Assembly (NCBI RefSeq): GCF_008831285.2
Contig: NC_045147.1
Coordinates: 10,473,427 to 10,537,426, forward strand
Length of the DNA stretch: 64,000 nucleotides
From: Nymphaea colorata
Taxonomy: Eukaryota; Streptophyta; Magnoliopsida; Nymphaeales; Nymphaeaceae
Direction: 5' to 3'
Shown: positions 1 to 12,930 of the stretch, in pieces
Numbering within the stretch: position 1 is the first letter of the stretch
Layout: the number at the start of each line of letters is the position of its first letter
Program-made: the position numbers and the translations under genes
Notes under the pieces: generated by a model
The model's database searches: none
What the model saw: the letters and a program-made list of their open reading frames with translations, nothing else
Told to the model about the DNA's origin: nothing

Positions 1-1
1 T

Positions 2-1804
2 TTGTTGTGGTTTGGCCGGCAGCCAGGTTACTTCCATGAGTCGCAAGCCTACAAAATTGCTGCTCCTATCGTCCAACGGCTCATGAATCGACTAGAATCT
101 GTGGATGCTTTGCTATGTGAATTGGAGAAAATTGGCTGTGTGGTAAAAGCTTATACTTTTCTTGTTTTGATGAGGATCTCTTGGCAAGAAAGCATGTATG
201 AACTAGCAGTAGAAGCTTTTCAAGCGATGTCTAAGTTTGGGTTCATCCCGAACACCTATGCTCGGAACATGATAATTGATATCTTGTTCAAAATCGGACG
301 GCAGGATGCTGCATTGTCTATGGTCAATGATACCTACCTCCCTAATTACTTGACATATGAAATCACTATTAAGAATCTGTGTAAGCTGGGAGATGTTGAT
401 AGAGTTCAGAGGTTTATGAAAGTGGTGGTGGGCAATGGGTATTCTCCAAACTTTGCGACATACATGATGGTTGTGAACTGTTTCTGCAAGGCAAGGAGGG
501 TGGTGGATTCCTTGCCAATACTTGGCCTTATGATTACTTCTGGCCATGACATCTCTGTGTCTATCTGGAGTATCTTAATAGATGGATTCTGTAGAATTGG
601 CAGTGCTGGTAGAGCTGTTCAAATGCTGCGAGACATGGAAAAATGCGGGTGCTGCCCGAATGTCTTTACATATACGTCACTAATTAAAGGACTGTTTGAA
701 GTCCAAATGTTTGAGGAAGCATGGAATGTATGGCAGGGAATGCAATCAAAAGGGTGTGTCCCTGATCTGGTTGTTTATAATGTCCTTATTCATTCTTTCT
801 GCAAATGTGGTCAGCATAACAAGGCAGTAGCATTATTTCTTCAGATGGGCCAGAGAAACCTGAAACCGGATTCCTATACTCTTTCCTCTTTGGCGCCTAC
901 TCTAAGGCATGGTGATGACTTTGTACTGTTCAGGAGAGCAGGGATATCGCTTGATCTTGTTTGCTATAATTCACTTATGAATGCTCTCTGTAAAATGGGA
1001 TACACATCAAAGGCCTTGGAGATATACAATGATATGGTAGAAGAGGGCATTTTTCCAGACAGGTTTAGTTATGCTACTTTACTCTATTGTCTCTGCAGAG
1101 AAGGGAGAGTTAATTATGCAATTAATGTGTATTACGGACTTCTTCTTAGCAATGCTAGTCTTGATGCTCATGTTCATACTGTCTTGTTGAATGGGCTTGT
1201 AGAAGCTGGTAAGTATCATACAGCGATCAGATTGTTCAGGAAGGCTGTCACTGAGAATTGTGGACTTGATATAGTGTCTTACACGGTCATTTTGCGTGGG
1301 CTTGTTATAGCTGGTAGATTCGATGAGGCGAGCAGTTTGTTCAGCCATATGGTAGAACTTGGTTTGGTTCCTAACACATTTACATTTAATGTGTTGTTAC
1401 ATGGTTTTGCCAAGACTCGAGATACTGCTGCTGTCAAGAAAATTTTGAAAGAAATGTATGCTTTTGGGGTTGATATGGATTCTGTAACCTTCAATATACT
1501 TATTGGTTTCTTGTGTAGAATCCATCGCATGAAATCAGCTCTCCATCTATTTTCTGAAATGTGCAGCTATGGAATCAGGCCTACTAAGGCCACTTATGCA
1601 ATTATTATTGATGGGCTTTGCAAGATTGGATGGCTGGAAGATGCTTATCTCATGATTGACTATCTAGAAGAAGGAGGATTTGTTGAAGAGAACACTTATA
1701 GTGCAACTAATATTCTCCCACTTAAGTCACGCACACTGAAATCAATTCTTAGATTCAAGGAAATGGCATATTTTGAAAAGTCAGAAGTGGCAACCTTTGC
1801 ATAA
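2..1804 (+). CDS. P-class pentatricopeptide repeat protein, 5' end cut by window
   Basis: The frame is open from the first bases to a TAA at 1802-1804 (600 residues visible) with no intron. The true start lies outside the window; the first in-window ATG (83-85) is internal. About 14-15 tandem 35-residue helical repeats are visible, with typical P-class signatures such as YNVLIHSFCKCG, YNSLMNALCKMG and YAIIIDGLCKIG, and repeat ends reading PN or PD. There is no E or DYW tail. P-class PPR proteins bind organelle RNA, one base per repeat, and affect stability, splicing or translation. The organelle cannot be read because the targeting peptide is missing. The opening and overall layout resemble Arabidopsis At1g16830 (from memory). 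The gene is intact over the visible part. PPR identity is certain; the orthologue is a guess. Confidence 0.93.
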   Translation: MLWFGRQPGYFHESQAYKIAAPIVQRLMNRLESVDALLCELEKIGCVVKAYTFLVLMRISWQESMYELAVEAFQAMSKFGFIPNTYARNMIIDILFKIGRQDAALSMVNDTYLPNYLTYEITIKNLCKLGDVDRVQRFMKVVVGNGYSPNFATYMMVVNCFCKARRVVDSLPILGLMITSGHDISVSIWSILIDGFCRIGSAGRAVQMLRDMEKCGCCPNVFTYTSLIKGLFEVQMFEEAWNVWQGMQSKGCVPDLVVYNVLIHSFCKCGQHNKAVALFLQMGQRNLKPDSYTLSSLAPTLRHGDDFVLFRRAGISLDLVCYNSLMNALCKMGYTSKALEIYNDMVEEGIFPDRFSYATLLYCLCREGRVNYAINVYYGLLLSNASLDAHVHTVLLNGLVEAGKYHTAIRLFRKAVTENCGLDIVSYTVILRGLVIAGRFDEASSLFSHMVELGLVPNTFTFNVLLHGFAKTRDTAAVKKILKEMYAFGVDMDSVTFNILIGFLCRIHRMKSALHLFSEMCSYGIRPTKATYAIIIDGLCKIGWLEDAYLMIDYLEEGGFVEENTYSATNILPLKSRTLKSILRFKEMAYFEKSEVATFA

Positions 1805-3879
1805 CTTGCATATGGGCAGGTGCACACAGTCACACGTGTGTGTGCACAAATGCACATCTTGAATACGTGCTTGCATCGATCTCCATATTTCAGGTTCATT
1901 GAAGTTCAATCTAATCAAGAATGGCTTTGAAGTTGGTAAAGGAGAGCAACCATTGCCACATTTATTATGTCTTCAAGGTGGACTGAGCTTTGAATGTCCA
2001 CCAACTGAAGCTAGTGGTTGGCTGAAGAAAGCTTGTGAAGAATACGTGTCATATTTCTTGATCAGGCATGGCAACAGAACCTTATCTCATATATTATTCT
2101 GAGAATGATTTTGCTTCATGGATGATTTTTTAATGAAAATAATCTTCTGTAACAGCAAGGAATAGGATTATCAACTCTACTTACAGTGTCTTCATTCTCT
2201 CAAATAAAGTCTGCTTACCAAAATGAAGCAGGCCACTTGCAACATTTTCATGTTGAGTCTTGTATGAAATGCTGACCCTTGGACAATACTGGGCGAGGTA
2301 TGAAACATATCACATGCTTTTTCACTCCAGCACTAGAAAACATGTTTGCTACTTATTTATGCCTGCAGATTAACTTTGTCATTGATTATTTCGTTGATCA
2401 CTTTTGGTATTATTCACGTTTCCTTTCCAAATAAGTATACACGTGAAATTTACAAGGTCATTGTTTTACATTGGCATTATTCAGCCGCAGTGGAAAATGA
2501 AATGAAGAATGACTGTACAAACTTCAGCTGGTTAGAGCATTGCTTTTTCTGTCAAAAATGTGGTGAAAGAGCCAGGTAAATGGTGCTTGGAGTTTTTTGT
2601 CTGTAACTTATGCTTCAAGTAGCTAAATCAGATGTACATTGTGCTGCTTGCTTGTTCCTAGACTTGACGAAGGTTTTTGGTATTTGGACTCTTAATGTGC
2701 TAGCCGGTGCAAATTTTGCAAACTTTGCTATGCAAAATGCTGGCTTCTTCTAATAACATTTGATGAGCAAGGACCTGCCGACTGCCATCCCCTCTATAGG
2801 TGTTGATTGAAAGGATGGAGCCAGAAATCTAAATTTGGATGTAATGGAAAAAAGGATTACAATAAGTTGAATTGACTATGTGTTTACGAGTAAGAGAAAA
2901 CTGGTCAGTCATTCTATGGCATATCTTAACTTTGTCTAGTTATTGTACTTTTGAAACAATTCATAATTTATTCATTGCTGACACTGTCAAATAAAATGTC
3001 TCCGATGTAGCAGCCCTATTGTCTAACTGGCTTCAAGGGTTTTCAGGCGCACTTTGACCATGAAAGAACACTTAGATTTAGAAACTTACTCTCTCTTAGA
3101 AAAAGAGAAAAAAGAACTTCTATGTACCCTTTTTCTGGTCCAAGTCTTTACACAGAGGTGGCGTACGACTACGTCAGACCACTGTTATAGATGGCCTGTG
3201 ATTGAAAATAAGAAGGCTATTTGACAGCATTCACTAGATGGGTGATGATCTATGTAATTTAAAAAGACTAGTCAGTGCCTAGGCAGGGGCCTAGGTGGGT
3301 GAAAAATAGTAAGAGCAAAAAAGAAAAAGGCAGAGAAGATTAAGAAGAAAAAGATGATGAGAGAGAGAAAGGAGGAGAAAGAGAGGACAAAGGTGAAGAA
3401 GCAAAAAGGAGAAGAAAAACTTTTTTAATATTTTTCTTTTAAATTGGGTGCCTAGGTACTACAGCAGAGCCAAAAGGGTGGGTGCCTGGTTCTTACGCAT
3501 GCAGCATGCTTTTGACTACATATGCGATGATATACTTTTTGGAGCTGTGAACTTTTTTTAGTGTTTTTCTCTTTGCTTTTTCTCCTTTCAAAATATGTAG
3601 AAATCTTTGGAGCATTGTCTTGAGGGAATTTTATGTAAGAATGGTGATGCATCGTTCAAATTGTTGCAGTTGAAGGTTAGATGAACAATAAACACCTAGC
3701 ATTGCAATTTATTGTAAGCTAATATGCTTCACCGGACCTGCATGATAAAGAGTACACTTTTAATTGCTGGATTCACAGTCATCTTTCTGATCCGTCTACT
3801 CTTCAGACTTATTATTGAAAACAATCTTAATAGATCCTCATCAAAATCATCAATAAATACTTGCTAATTTTATACTTCA
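1805..3879. other. Spacer, no gene seen
   Basis: This holds the PPR 3' UTR and AT-rich non-coding DNA. From about 3270 to 3490 copies of GTGCCTAGGC and GGCCTAGGTG flank a GAAGA-rich core. This looks like the end motifs of a small hAT-type non-autonomous element, but no target duplication was found. No credible exon was found on either strand. Confidence 0.5.
2203..2208 (+). terminator. Candidate poly(A) signal AATAAA for the PPR gene
   Basis: An AATAAA hexamer lies about 400 bp after the PPR stop codon, in an AT-rich, T-rich context expected of a plant 3' UTR. Plant poly(A) signals are loose, so this is only a plausible end. Confidence 0.35.
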
Positions 3880-3903
3880 CATATATATATATATATATAT
3901 ATA
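3880..3903. repeat. (AT)n microsatellite
   Basis: About twelve AT units in a row. Confidence 0.9.
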
Positions 3904-3957
3904 GCATAGTTGCTCCTTTTCAAGGAGAAAATTAGTCATTTAGGTAGTGTTGGGCCC

Positions 3958-4003
3958 CCAGAATTAAGATTCTGGAATGCTAATTCCAGAATCTTAATTC
4001 TGG
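3958..4003. repeat. Perfect 46 nt hairpin
   Basis: Two 21 nt arms (3958-3978 and 3983-4003) are exact reverse complements around a GCTA loop. Each arm is itself a smaller palindrome built on CCAGAAT and ATTCTGG. Related CCAGAAT/ATTTCTGG inverted motifs recur at about 5729-5745, which suggests the two ends of a foldback-type element. No target duplication was identified. Confidence 0.85.
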
Positions 4004-5860
4004 AATGGATAGAAATGGGAAGCATAATGCCATTGTCCAAAATGGTATGACGTTTGACATTTATGGATGGGTTTCCCTGGGACCACCATCCTTTGTTTGA
4101 TGGAACCTGGAAAAGGCATATGTGTTTGATGGAGTTGGAAAAATATGAAGATACACATTTATAACCATTGAAGAGGCAATGGTTGGCTGCGTTATCAATC
4201 AGTAAAAATGTAGAAAACTTAGAACAGATAGATAAATTTTTCATGTATTCATATCTTTACCAACCTGTTCTTTCAACAGAACTTCCACAAGTAACATCTA
4301 TATGAAGAGAACACCAGAAAAGGAAGGTGAATGATAATAGAATTGGTAACAAGTTTATCTAGCATCCAGACAGAGTCAAACGTTCTCACTTTTGTGCACT
4401 TTTGTGGAGACCATGAAAAGAAGAAGATGGACGTGAAAACAGATGATAGAGAAATTTTTGCAGCAACGGCTACAGGCATACAGTTAGATGTGGGTTAGGA
4501 TAAACCTTCCTGTAACTGAAAATAATTAGCCAAGCCCAAGCTTGACTAAATCAATTATATGCACAAAACACATAAACACTGAAAATAGGACAGAGGGGAA
4601 GGGTTCAGCATCATAAAGTACAAATGCTTGAGGTAAGTGAAGGATAATAATGTGAAGCTTGGAAGGCCAGTTGGATAATTTTAAACAGGAATTGATGAAA
4701 TCCAACAATGAGAATCTGCTCTTTAACTCATACTCAGTGATGCATAAGGATAGCTAGTACAACTCCAAGGTGACAAGAAAAGCAAAAACAATAACACGGC
4801 AACCCTACCAAAAATGATTAAATTCTCACATACCTACAAATTACCACTAGACGAATTGCCTGTCCAGTTTACAACTTGATTCCAACATATTCAGCTATTG
4901 AAACCACCAAATCTAACTATGCAATCATCGATAGACTGAACACAAAATCTAACACAATTATCCGACCATAATTAGCATTGTTGTCAATGATGGTGCTGTT
5001 AAATGAAACTTCTCCAACCAAACCATAAGGAAGACAAAAAGAATACCACTAAAACTTAGAGAAGCAACCAAAAAAGGCTATCAAAGCTGGTCAAGGAACA
5101 AAAGAATTAAACCCACTTGCAGAAAAATAAAATCGTAACGTGAGACTTAAATTTGAGTTGAAAGAGACTATAAGAACCGATCAAATGCGTGCTGTTATGC
5201 TGAGTGCTTACAGGAAGAAACGAAATGGGCACCTCAAAAGAGGGGCAGATATCAAGCTTACGATGGATAGAGCAACTAACTGCAAAAAGCAAATTTTATG
5301 AAAAACCAAATGCTCTACAAATTACAATAACCACAGGAAAAAACAAAGCACCAGTACAGCAGCGTTGGCACCCAAGCAAGGTGAGGATCCGCACACCTAG
5401 TAGAGCTGGAAGTTATAACAGGTGGCAATGGAGGCCAGAGCCACAGGAGAGAAAAAGGGGGCCACGTAGCACAAACCATAGGAGCTCGAGCAACTAGGGT
5501 CTCACTACTGAGGGAGTGCAAGGATGCAGGAAACAATGGCTGCCGGCAGAGCGACAAAAGGGGGAAGAGACGCTGAGAAGAAAGAGATAGCGAGTCCTTT
5601 GCAAATGAGGAAGAAGGCAGTGATTTCACTACGAGAGAGAGAGAGAGAGGGAGAGAGAGAACAGACCCTAATGGGCAGTTTTTTTATTTGTGGATGCTCG
5701 TCCCACCCCTCTGGGTGGGATGAGCTTTCCAGAATGAAATTTCTGGATCCACGTCCAATGGTTAAAACTTCTATGATATATTTGCTGGAAAGGGATGGAG
5801 TTTGAAATTTGAGTTTTCATTCTGGGTGAACAGTGAATTTCTTGGGCATCACTATAAGTA

Positions 5861-5863
<3 letters not shown>
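4004..5863. other. Spacer, no gene seen
   Basis: AT-rich with many short out-of-frame openings and no convincing splice-linked exon. It includes a (GA)n stretch at about 5632-5660. CCAGAAT-type motifs at its right side mirror those of the hairpin at its left edge. Confidence 0.4.

Positions 5864-5919
<56 letters not shown>
5864..5919. repeat. (AT)n microsatellite, about 56 bp
   Basis: An uninterrupted run of AT units followed by ACATACAT. Confidence 0.95.
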
Positions 5920-5923
<4 letters not shown>

Positions 5924-8900
5924 CATAAAACAAATGAAACAGAAAAAGCGGTATGTGGAGTTGCAAACAGAACTTAAATGACAAAGAAAAGGAAGTTGAA
6001 CATTTGAGGTTCAGAAGTTCATAAAATTGGGCCCTGATTTTGTGCCCATGAAGGTCGACTGACTGCTGATTCAGTGAACTAGTCCATGTTTTGGCAACCA
6101 AGATATATATTGAGAAGCATTTGGGAAAAACATGGGTGAGAAAACCCTATACTGTTCATTATAAAACCAATAAACCGGAAAAAAGATGGGTTGTTGTGTG
6201 AAAGAGTTGTTAACCTCTAAAAGGTGGAACAGTTTTATGATTGCCTCTACTTTAATATGGAAGATCTTTAGTAACAAGAGAAAAGGAGTTTGATTCACAA
6301 AAAATAGGTTCTTGTGTGAAAGTATTAGAAAATTAAGTGTTCAGAAAATGAACATTAATAGAACAAGATAAGATTATGTTGAACAAGTAGACTTTTTGTA
6401 GACATGTAAGCTAAAGTCATAGTATTCTTCAAATTGAAAAGGCATGAAGAAAGTGTAAGATTTTGTGATATGAGACATTTATTTATGACCACACCCTTGT
6501 CAAAGGAGTGCCGGCATCAACGAGCACACCTTCAACCTTTACTCATTATGATCTTAAACATAGTTACAACTTGGACAGGATTACTACTGTTACATCTACA
6601 AAATACATGGAATTAAGTAAGCCAATTTTTCACATGTTTTAAAAAAATGTGTGCCCCATATTAAGCATGTTTTGATCTGGTCTCACCTGGATCCAGATCC
6701 AAACACAACCTATACCATGTTACTTCTTAGCAGAAAGAATGAAAGCATATATCAAAATGTTTGAGGAAAATAACAAACATATAATAATTTGAACCGATAG
6801 GAATTGCAAGAAATTGATTTTGTAAATATTATGTTGCTTTCTTTTTTCTAACATTTTATGAGAAGAATTGTTGATGATAAATATCATGCACATCTGTGAG
6901 CATGGAGTAAGATGAACTTGCAATTATAAGTTTTGCATAAGTACGAAGGGAAGGAACATAGGGGATTTCAGGGAAGAGGGTCAAAGACAAGAAGAGTTAA
7001 GATAAAATAAGTGATTTGGTCAACAAAGAAAAATTAAAGAAGAAGCAGAAGAGTGAAGATAGATGAATGATGTGATTTCATCACCTTTTCCTGCTGGCTC
7101 TGATTACCAAAATCTTGTAAGGAGGCAAAGAGCGTACCACTTATATCCTCCCTCTTGTATGAGGTTCTGAACTCAGTTTTAGGGGGTTGTCATAGGTTGA
7201 TGAAACTAGTCATTTTTAGTAATTTCATATAAGTTACGTGTTAATCATGATATATTGTTCAGTAGAAACATTATTACATTATATTTGGTAGATACAAAAA
7301 ATGAAAATCTGCTTTGCCTATAAGCTTCAGGAGACCAATATCAATAATGTTGGTATCAGACTGTACCAAATGTTCCCACTGGAGGAAAAGGAAGTCATAG
7401 GTAATTCTACATGTTCATCCTTGCAATCATTTACGTAATGTGAACAAATGCATCAAATTTCTTCCAAATTTTTATGTTGTTACTCTGATTGATTTTATCA
7501 ATTATTCAATTTGTCAAGTGCATTTTGTGGAATAAAAAATGAAAATGTTATTATATACACAAACTAACTAATCTACAAACATGACTGGGAACTAGTAAGT
7601 ATTGTCTATAAAGCTTCAGATGGTGATATCCACAGATGCCGGTATTTGATTGAAGTAATTGTTCCTACTTTGTCGAAAGAGCATTTCTAGTCAGACTGCA
7701 TGTCCATCCTGGAACTCATCTCCACAGTGACAAGAAGTGCACTGAATGGTTGGTTCTCCAAATTCTTTGTGCTATTGCTGACTGATTTTTGTCAGTGATT
7801 CCATTTGACATGTGCATTTATGCTCATGCATGTAATAATTGTTTGTTGCAAGCTTGAATATAAACTTATATCTTACCTTTGGTCATCAGCATTTATAGAA
7901 TTTTGGTGTCTTTTGTACTGTTACATATCTGAGTTTTGCTCCAGAAGGGTTAAAATCAGTCCTTTTAACTGGTGGACCTTCTCTAATTGGTAGAGGCTGC
8001 ACTGCAGATACTGTCTACAAAGCTATGCCACATGGGTGCAGGTTGTTGGTGCAGGTGCTGATGTTGCATTTAAAAAAAAAAAATTAGGTGTGGGTGCGCC
8101 GAAGGTATATACATATATGTGTTTGTGTGTGTATATGTGCATCATTTGTTATATAGTTAATTAACTGTTTTACATTTTAGTCATTGTAAACTTTTTGTAT
8201 TAGAGCTTGTTTAGTCATGTGTGCATTTAAAATGGTCAGTTTTGGCCCAGTTTGGCTGACCACACTGAATGTGCTGTATCAAAAAAACACCAGATTAGCA
8301 TCGACACGGGTGCGGCAGCAGTTTAGGAGCACCCATATGACATGGCTACGGAGACTGCTTTGAACAGATTCTGTCAAAATGAGAAATGTTATCGTGATCT
8401 CCTGAAGATGTTGACATTTTGTGATGTGGTTAGTTATTTGGAAGAATCTGAAGGTGGTGGGGTATGTCTCCTCCTTTTTGCTTAGTAGTTGTCTTAGGGT
8501 GTTTTTAGAGTTCTAAGGAATGTCTGTTTTATCTTGATAGGTTCCTCTTCCATCTGGGGCATATTAACTTGTAGAGTGCTGCAAAGCCTTGGTCTTTCAG
8601 CATTAGGTTCTAGTGCTGGTTTGAAACGCTTTTACCAGGAAATGGTTACTGGTAGACTGATCGCCTTTTTACAGGTTTGAGAGGGTTTGTATCCTGTTCT
8701 AGTGAAAGGGGCTACAAAGCATATAAGTTGCATCTTCCTGAAGGTTGTAAGAAATAGAAACTGCAAGTACCATCTTTTGCTCTGCTTTTCCCTTGTTACT
8801 CCTGTCACTGAATTGGAACTTTTTATTGCTTTTAAGAGAAATAAACCTATCCAAAGCTGTCAGATGAACATGGCTAAAAGGAAAACCAGGTGCTACATTG

Positions 8901-9673
8901 CCTTATTAAGAATTTTGATAGTAGTATATAAGTGGTCACACCATTGGAGTATCTTTGCAAGGTCTGAAGCCACTATGCACAGATTTTTTGAAGAGGAACA
9001 AAAACTTGTAAATTTCTATAACCAAATTCAGATAGGCCGTTTTCTGGAGTGATGTGAATTTGTGACTGTTCAGATTTAGTTAATCCCCCCACAGTAATTT
9101 TTAGACTACTTTGCTAGTGTTATTCAATTGCTCTTGCTAGCCTTTTTATGTGCATCTAATGCATCCATCTACAGGATCAGACAAACTGCCCAGAATTGTT
9201 GGAGTTTTCAAGACTCTGACGGTTTACATGGCTTGCCAAGATTTTTCGGTGGCTTTAACAAACTAAGCCAAATACTTGGATGCGAGACTTTACTGGAGAT
9301 GAGCAAGAAGAAATGTCAAGCCAAACATCTCAGTTCCTGCTCAAACCTTACCTCTTTTACGAAGTATGCATCTGCTTTCTCCTGCATTGAAGCATCACCA
9401 ATGATACATCAGTACCCAACGGCTGAATAAGAAACCTAGATTCCCATGGGATGGGTTCTAATTAACCATGGCAATTACATCCCACAGCAACTTACACAGA
9501 TCACCTCTCCTGTCTCTTCTGCCCTCTGACGGATAACCGCTGCATCAGAACCACTGCCATGACCATCACTTGGAGTTTGTCTCAGTGCTGTAACTTCTCC
9601 TGTAACTTCTCCAAGCCCATTGCCTTCACAGTTGGCATTTAGAGTTGTGGTCTACATTTTAACAAATTCTTTT
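5920..9673. other. Spacer, no gene seen; faint internal duplications
   Basis: No gene supported. Blocks at about 7318-7530 and 7610-7830 share order and content (a TATAA(A)GCTTCAG start, then later similar GATTTT and TCAATTTGTCAAGTGCATTT-like segments), consistent with an old tandem duplication. A possible third start is near 8010. The longest open stretch (8687-9052, 121 codons) reads like chance sequence: no repeats, no family features, poor composition. Confidence 0.4.
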
Positions 9674-9675
9674 GG

Positions 9676-10172
9676 GGGCCGTTTGGTAACAAGTAATATT
9701 GTGTTACTGTCTCATGAACCTGCCCCAAAAATTGGGATATACATAGAACATATCGTAACAGGTGTTTCATGCATCTGCTTTATATTTTTGGGTCAGATTC
9801 ATAAGACAATAACAATGTGTTAGTGTTGCTGAACAGCTCTTTATGGGTTGTTTGCTAGCAAGGGTATTTTGTGATTATCATATGAATCTGTCATAGTCTG
9901 CCTCAAAGATTGGAGTGTGGCAAAGATTGGAGTATGGAAGATTCATGGGCCATTTACTGGGATAGTAATGACGTTAAATAGGGCCAGATTTGGGGGGTTA
10001 TGGAAGATTCATGAGTGTGTTGCCCTATGGAGAGGGACCACCCTAATATGAGAGCAGTCACCGGGATAGTAATCACTATAAATAAGGTTGAGGGCCAGAT
10101 TCGGGGAGTTGTGGCAGATTCATGGGTCTCTTGCCCTCTGGAGAGGGATCGTCCTAATCTGCGATTAGGGCT
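9676..10172. repeat. Two sets of diverged tandem duplications
   Basis: GGGCCGTTTGGTAACAAG at about 9676 and GGGTTGTTTGCTAGCAAG at about 9844 begin two diverged copies about 170 bp apart. Directly after, two roughly 100 bp copies (about 9959-10051 and 10063-10161) share GGGATAGTAAT, GGGCCAGATT and TTGCCCT.TGGAGAGGGA. The GGGCCGTTTGGT start is typical of plant non-autonomous TIR elements, but matching ends and target duplications are not clear. Confidence 0.6.
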
Positions 10173-11539
10173 GAGTGTGTGTTTGGGGGATTCTTTCTTG
10201 TTTCTTGTTACAGGTGTGATTAAGGTAACCGGTGCATCGCTCAAGTCTGAAATTTTTTTCATTTTATTGTCCTTAAGCCAATTGGTTAAATGTAAAACAT
10301 TTAAATATAAACATGATTGTCTTCTTCCCCATGTGTGTCTTTGAAGAATGCTCCTTTTTGTGAATTGGTCAATAAATATTAGTTTGCCATCACCTACTTG
10401 AGAGCACCCCGAATCTTCAATCTTGTGAATAAGGGATTCATTTATATAAGAGACTGACAACATTTTATCAACCACTTTCTTTCATGATACAAATATACAT
10501 AAGGCCTACTTCCATGAAGGCTTCTACAGGAGCCCTTCAATAACTTGACATGGCTGGGTTGATTTATATAAGCCAACAAAGTTATTTTAGTTTGAAATTA
10601 TATGATTTCAAGGCCATTTTGTCTGAAGTAAACTTGATGTTAAACTGGACAAATAGACATAACCGCAGTTTGCAGGCATCTTAATTTGTGAATCCGTATA
10701 ATTGAAGGAGCAAATTTTGAACTGATTAAATGATTGCAATAGCGGTGGAATTGGGGTATTAACTTGGAACGCAAACAGGAAACGAAAATCAAGCATAACC
10801 TTTGTTATCTCTTAGGTGATGCTTGAATGTTTGGTTGGTTTAATGGAAATTGTTTTTAGAGAATGTTATCCATAGTGGATGTGGTAGGGCTGCCCCTGGT
10901 GCACTATCGACCAAATCTTTCATGCTTGGGGAAGATGATAAAATATCGTGTGTGTGTTTTTTCTGGGTATTTGATTCAAATGGGCACACAACAGGTTCCT
11001 GCTTGTGCACTTCAAATTTTATTTACAAAAATTTCTAATTGGTATTCTATATGTATTTGCCCCCTCAACTTTCTCATGCAAAATTGTGAACTCAACCAGC
11101 TACATATTGCATTCAGAAGCTCCAACAGCAGTTTGTTCTTTCATCCTTCCCAATAATTTAGGCTGCTCTCAAACACTTGGCCAACCGTGGTTGAACCAAG
11201 CGAGCACAGCCAAAGGCAACCATAGCAGCAAAGAAGGAGAGAGAGAGAGAAACTCCTATGGGAATTGAACCACCTAACCAGTTATACTATGCTCTTTAAG
11301 GCAAATAGAGAGAGAGAAAGAGAAAGATAAAACATGAGATGTTTATGAACCACTTGAAAATGACTTCCAATTCTATGTTAGTGCAGTGTTGAATTAACGT
11401 TATCTCCAATTTCACGTCATTTTGGATATTCATCAGATATATGTACCATTCTCAACAAGAGAAGACAAAGGAAAGAAAATAGAAAGATCATCACAAATCT
11501 AACTGTAATCCTGATTCCCAGCTTTGGAAGTATAATGCT
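10173..11539. other. Spacer, no gene seen
   Basis: AT-rich. Overlapping open stretches at 10850-11268 in several frames show no family features. Short GA-rich tracts lie at about 11240-11325. Confidence 0.4.
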
Positions 11540-11540
11540 T

Positions 11541-12097
<557 letters not shown>

Positions 12098-12179
12098 GCT
12101 GATACTAAATGAATAATATCAGGAAAAACCAGCTCATATTATATAATTAGCACAAGTAAAAGCAATTATACAAATGACA

Positions 12180-12400
12180 TCAGTATAAATCATGGGAAGA
12201 GAAAGACCCAAGAAATTTAAACCATCCACAACTTCTTCCCTCTTGTGTAGATAACAATTCTAACATCGTGAATAAATTGAAAGCACGGTTAGCCAGTTCC
12301 TCCTCCTCTTGTGTAGAAGAAACCACCGTTAGCCAGTTCCTCCTCTTCAACGATTGATTGTTAGATAGTTTTTGGGTGAGCAAAAGAGGTATTTCATCGT
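12180..12400. repeat. Short local direct repeats
   Basis: GTTAGCCAGTTCCTCCTC occurs twice (near 12290 and 12330), interleaved with copies of CTCTTGTGTAGA. This is a small scrambled duplication beside the CDC48 fragment. Confidence 0.6.
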
Positions 12401-12930
12401 ATTTTGAGTGAGCAGAAGATGTATTTCATCATACTACTTTTCTCTCGAGATTTCAATTTTACTTTTGGTGTTTCCGGATGTTGTAAGACAAAGAATTGAT
12501 AACACCGATCATCGGGAGGAAAATAAAATTACAATTATAAAAATTAAGAATTTTTTGTTGGGTAATGTATTTTTTAGATTCGGAATTAGTTTGGTCCTAC
12601 CCGAATAAGTTCGATGGACCGTTTAACTCGCCCTTGAAACAAATCCTGGCTATCCTGGCTCCTCTGCCGATGATTGTTGAAGTTTCAGAAAATGCTAAAA
12701 CCAGATGGATGGATTATGATAATTTTTTGGGGAAGCCACAGAGCAATGGTATCATGAGCTCCTATTCATATAACTAGCTTCCCCTTCTAGGTAGGATTGT
12801 CAAAATTGGATTTAGTCAGCCAATTCAAACGGGCTTGGAGAAAAAGCGAATGGGTCGATACAGATACTAAGTGATATACCTTTTATGAATAATTTCAAAT
12901 ATTTTTGAATTTTTTTTCTCTTGATTTTTG

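Noticed and set aside
1899-2102. Short frame after the PPR stop codon as a possible continuation
   Set aside because: No PPR motif, no plausible intron joining it to the PPR frame, and it lies in the likely 3' UTR.
8687-9052. 121-codon plus-strand open frame
   Set aside because: Composition is typical of AT-rich chance sequence, there are no recognisable motifs, and no splice-linked neighbours.
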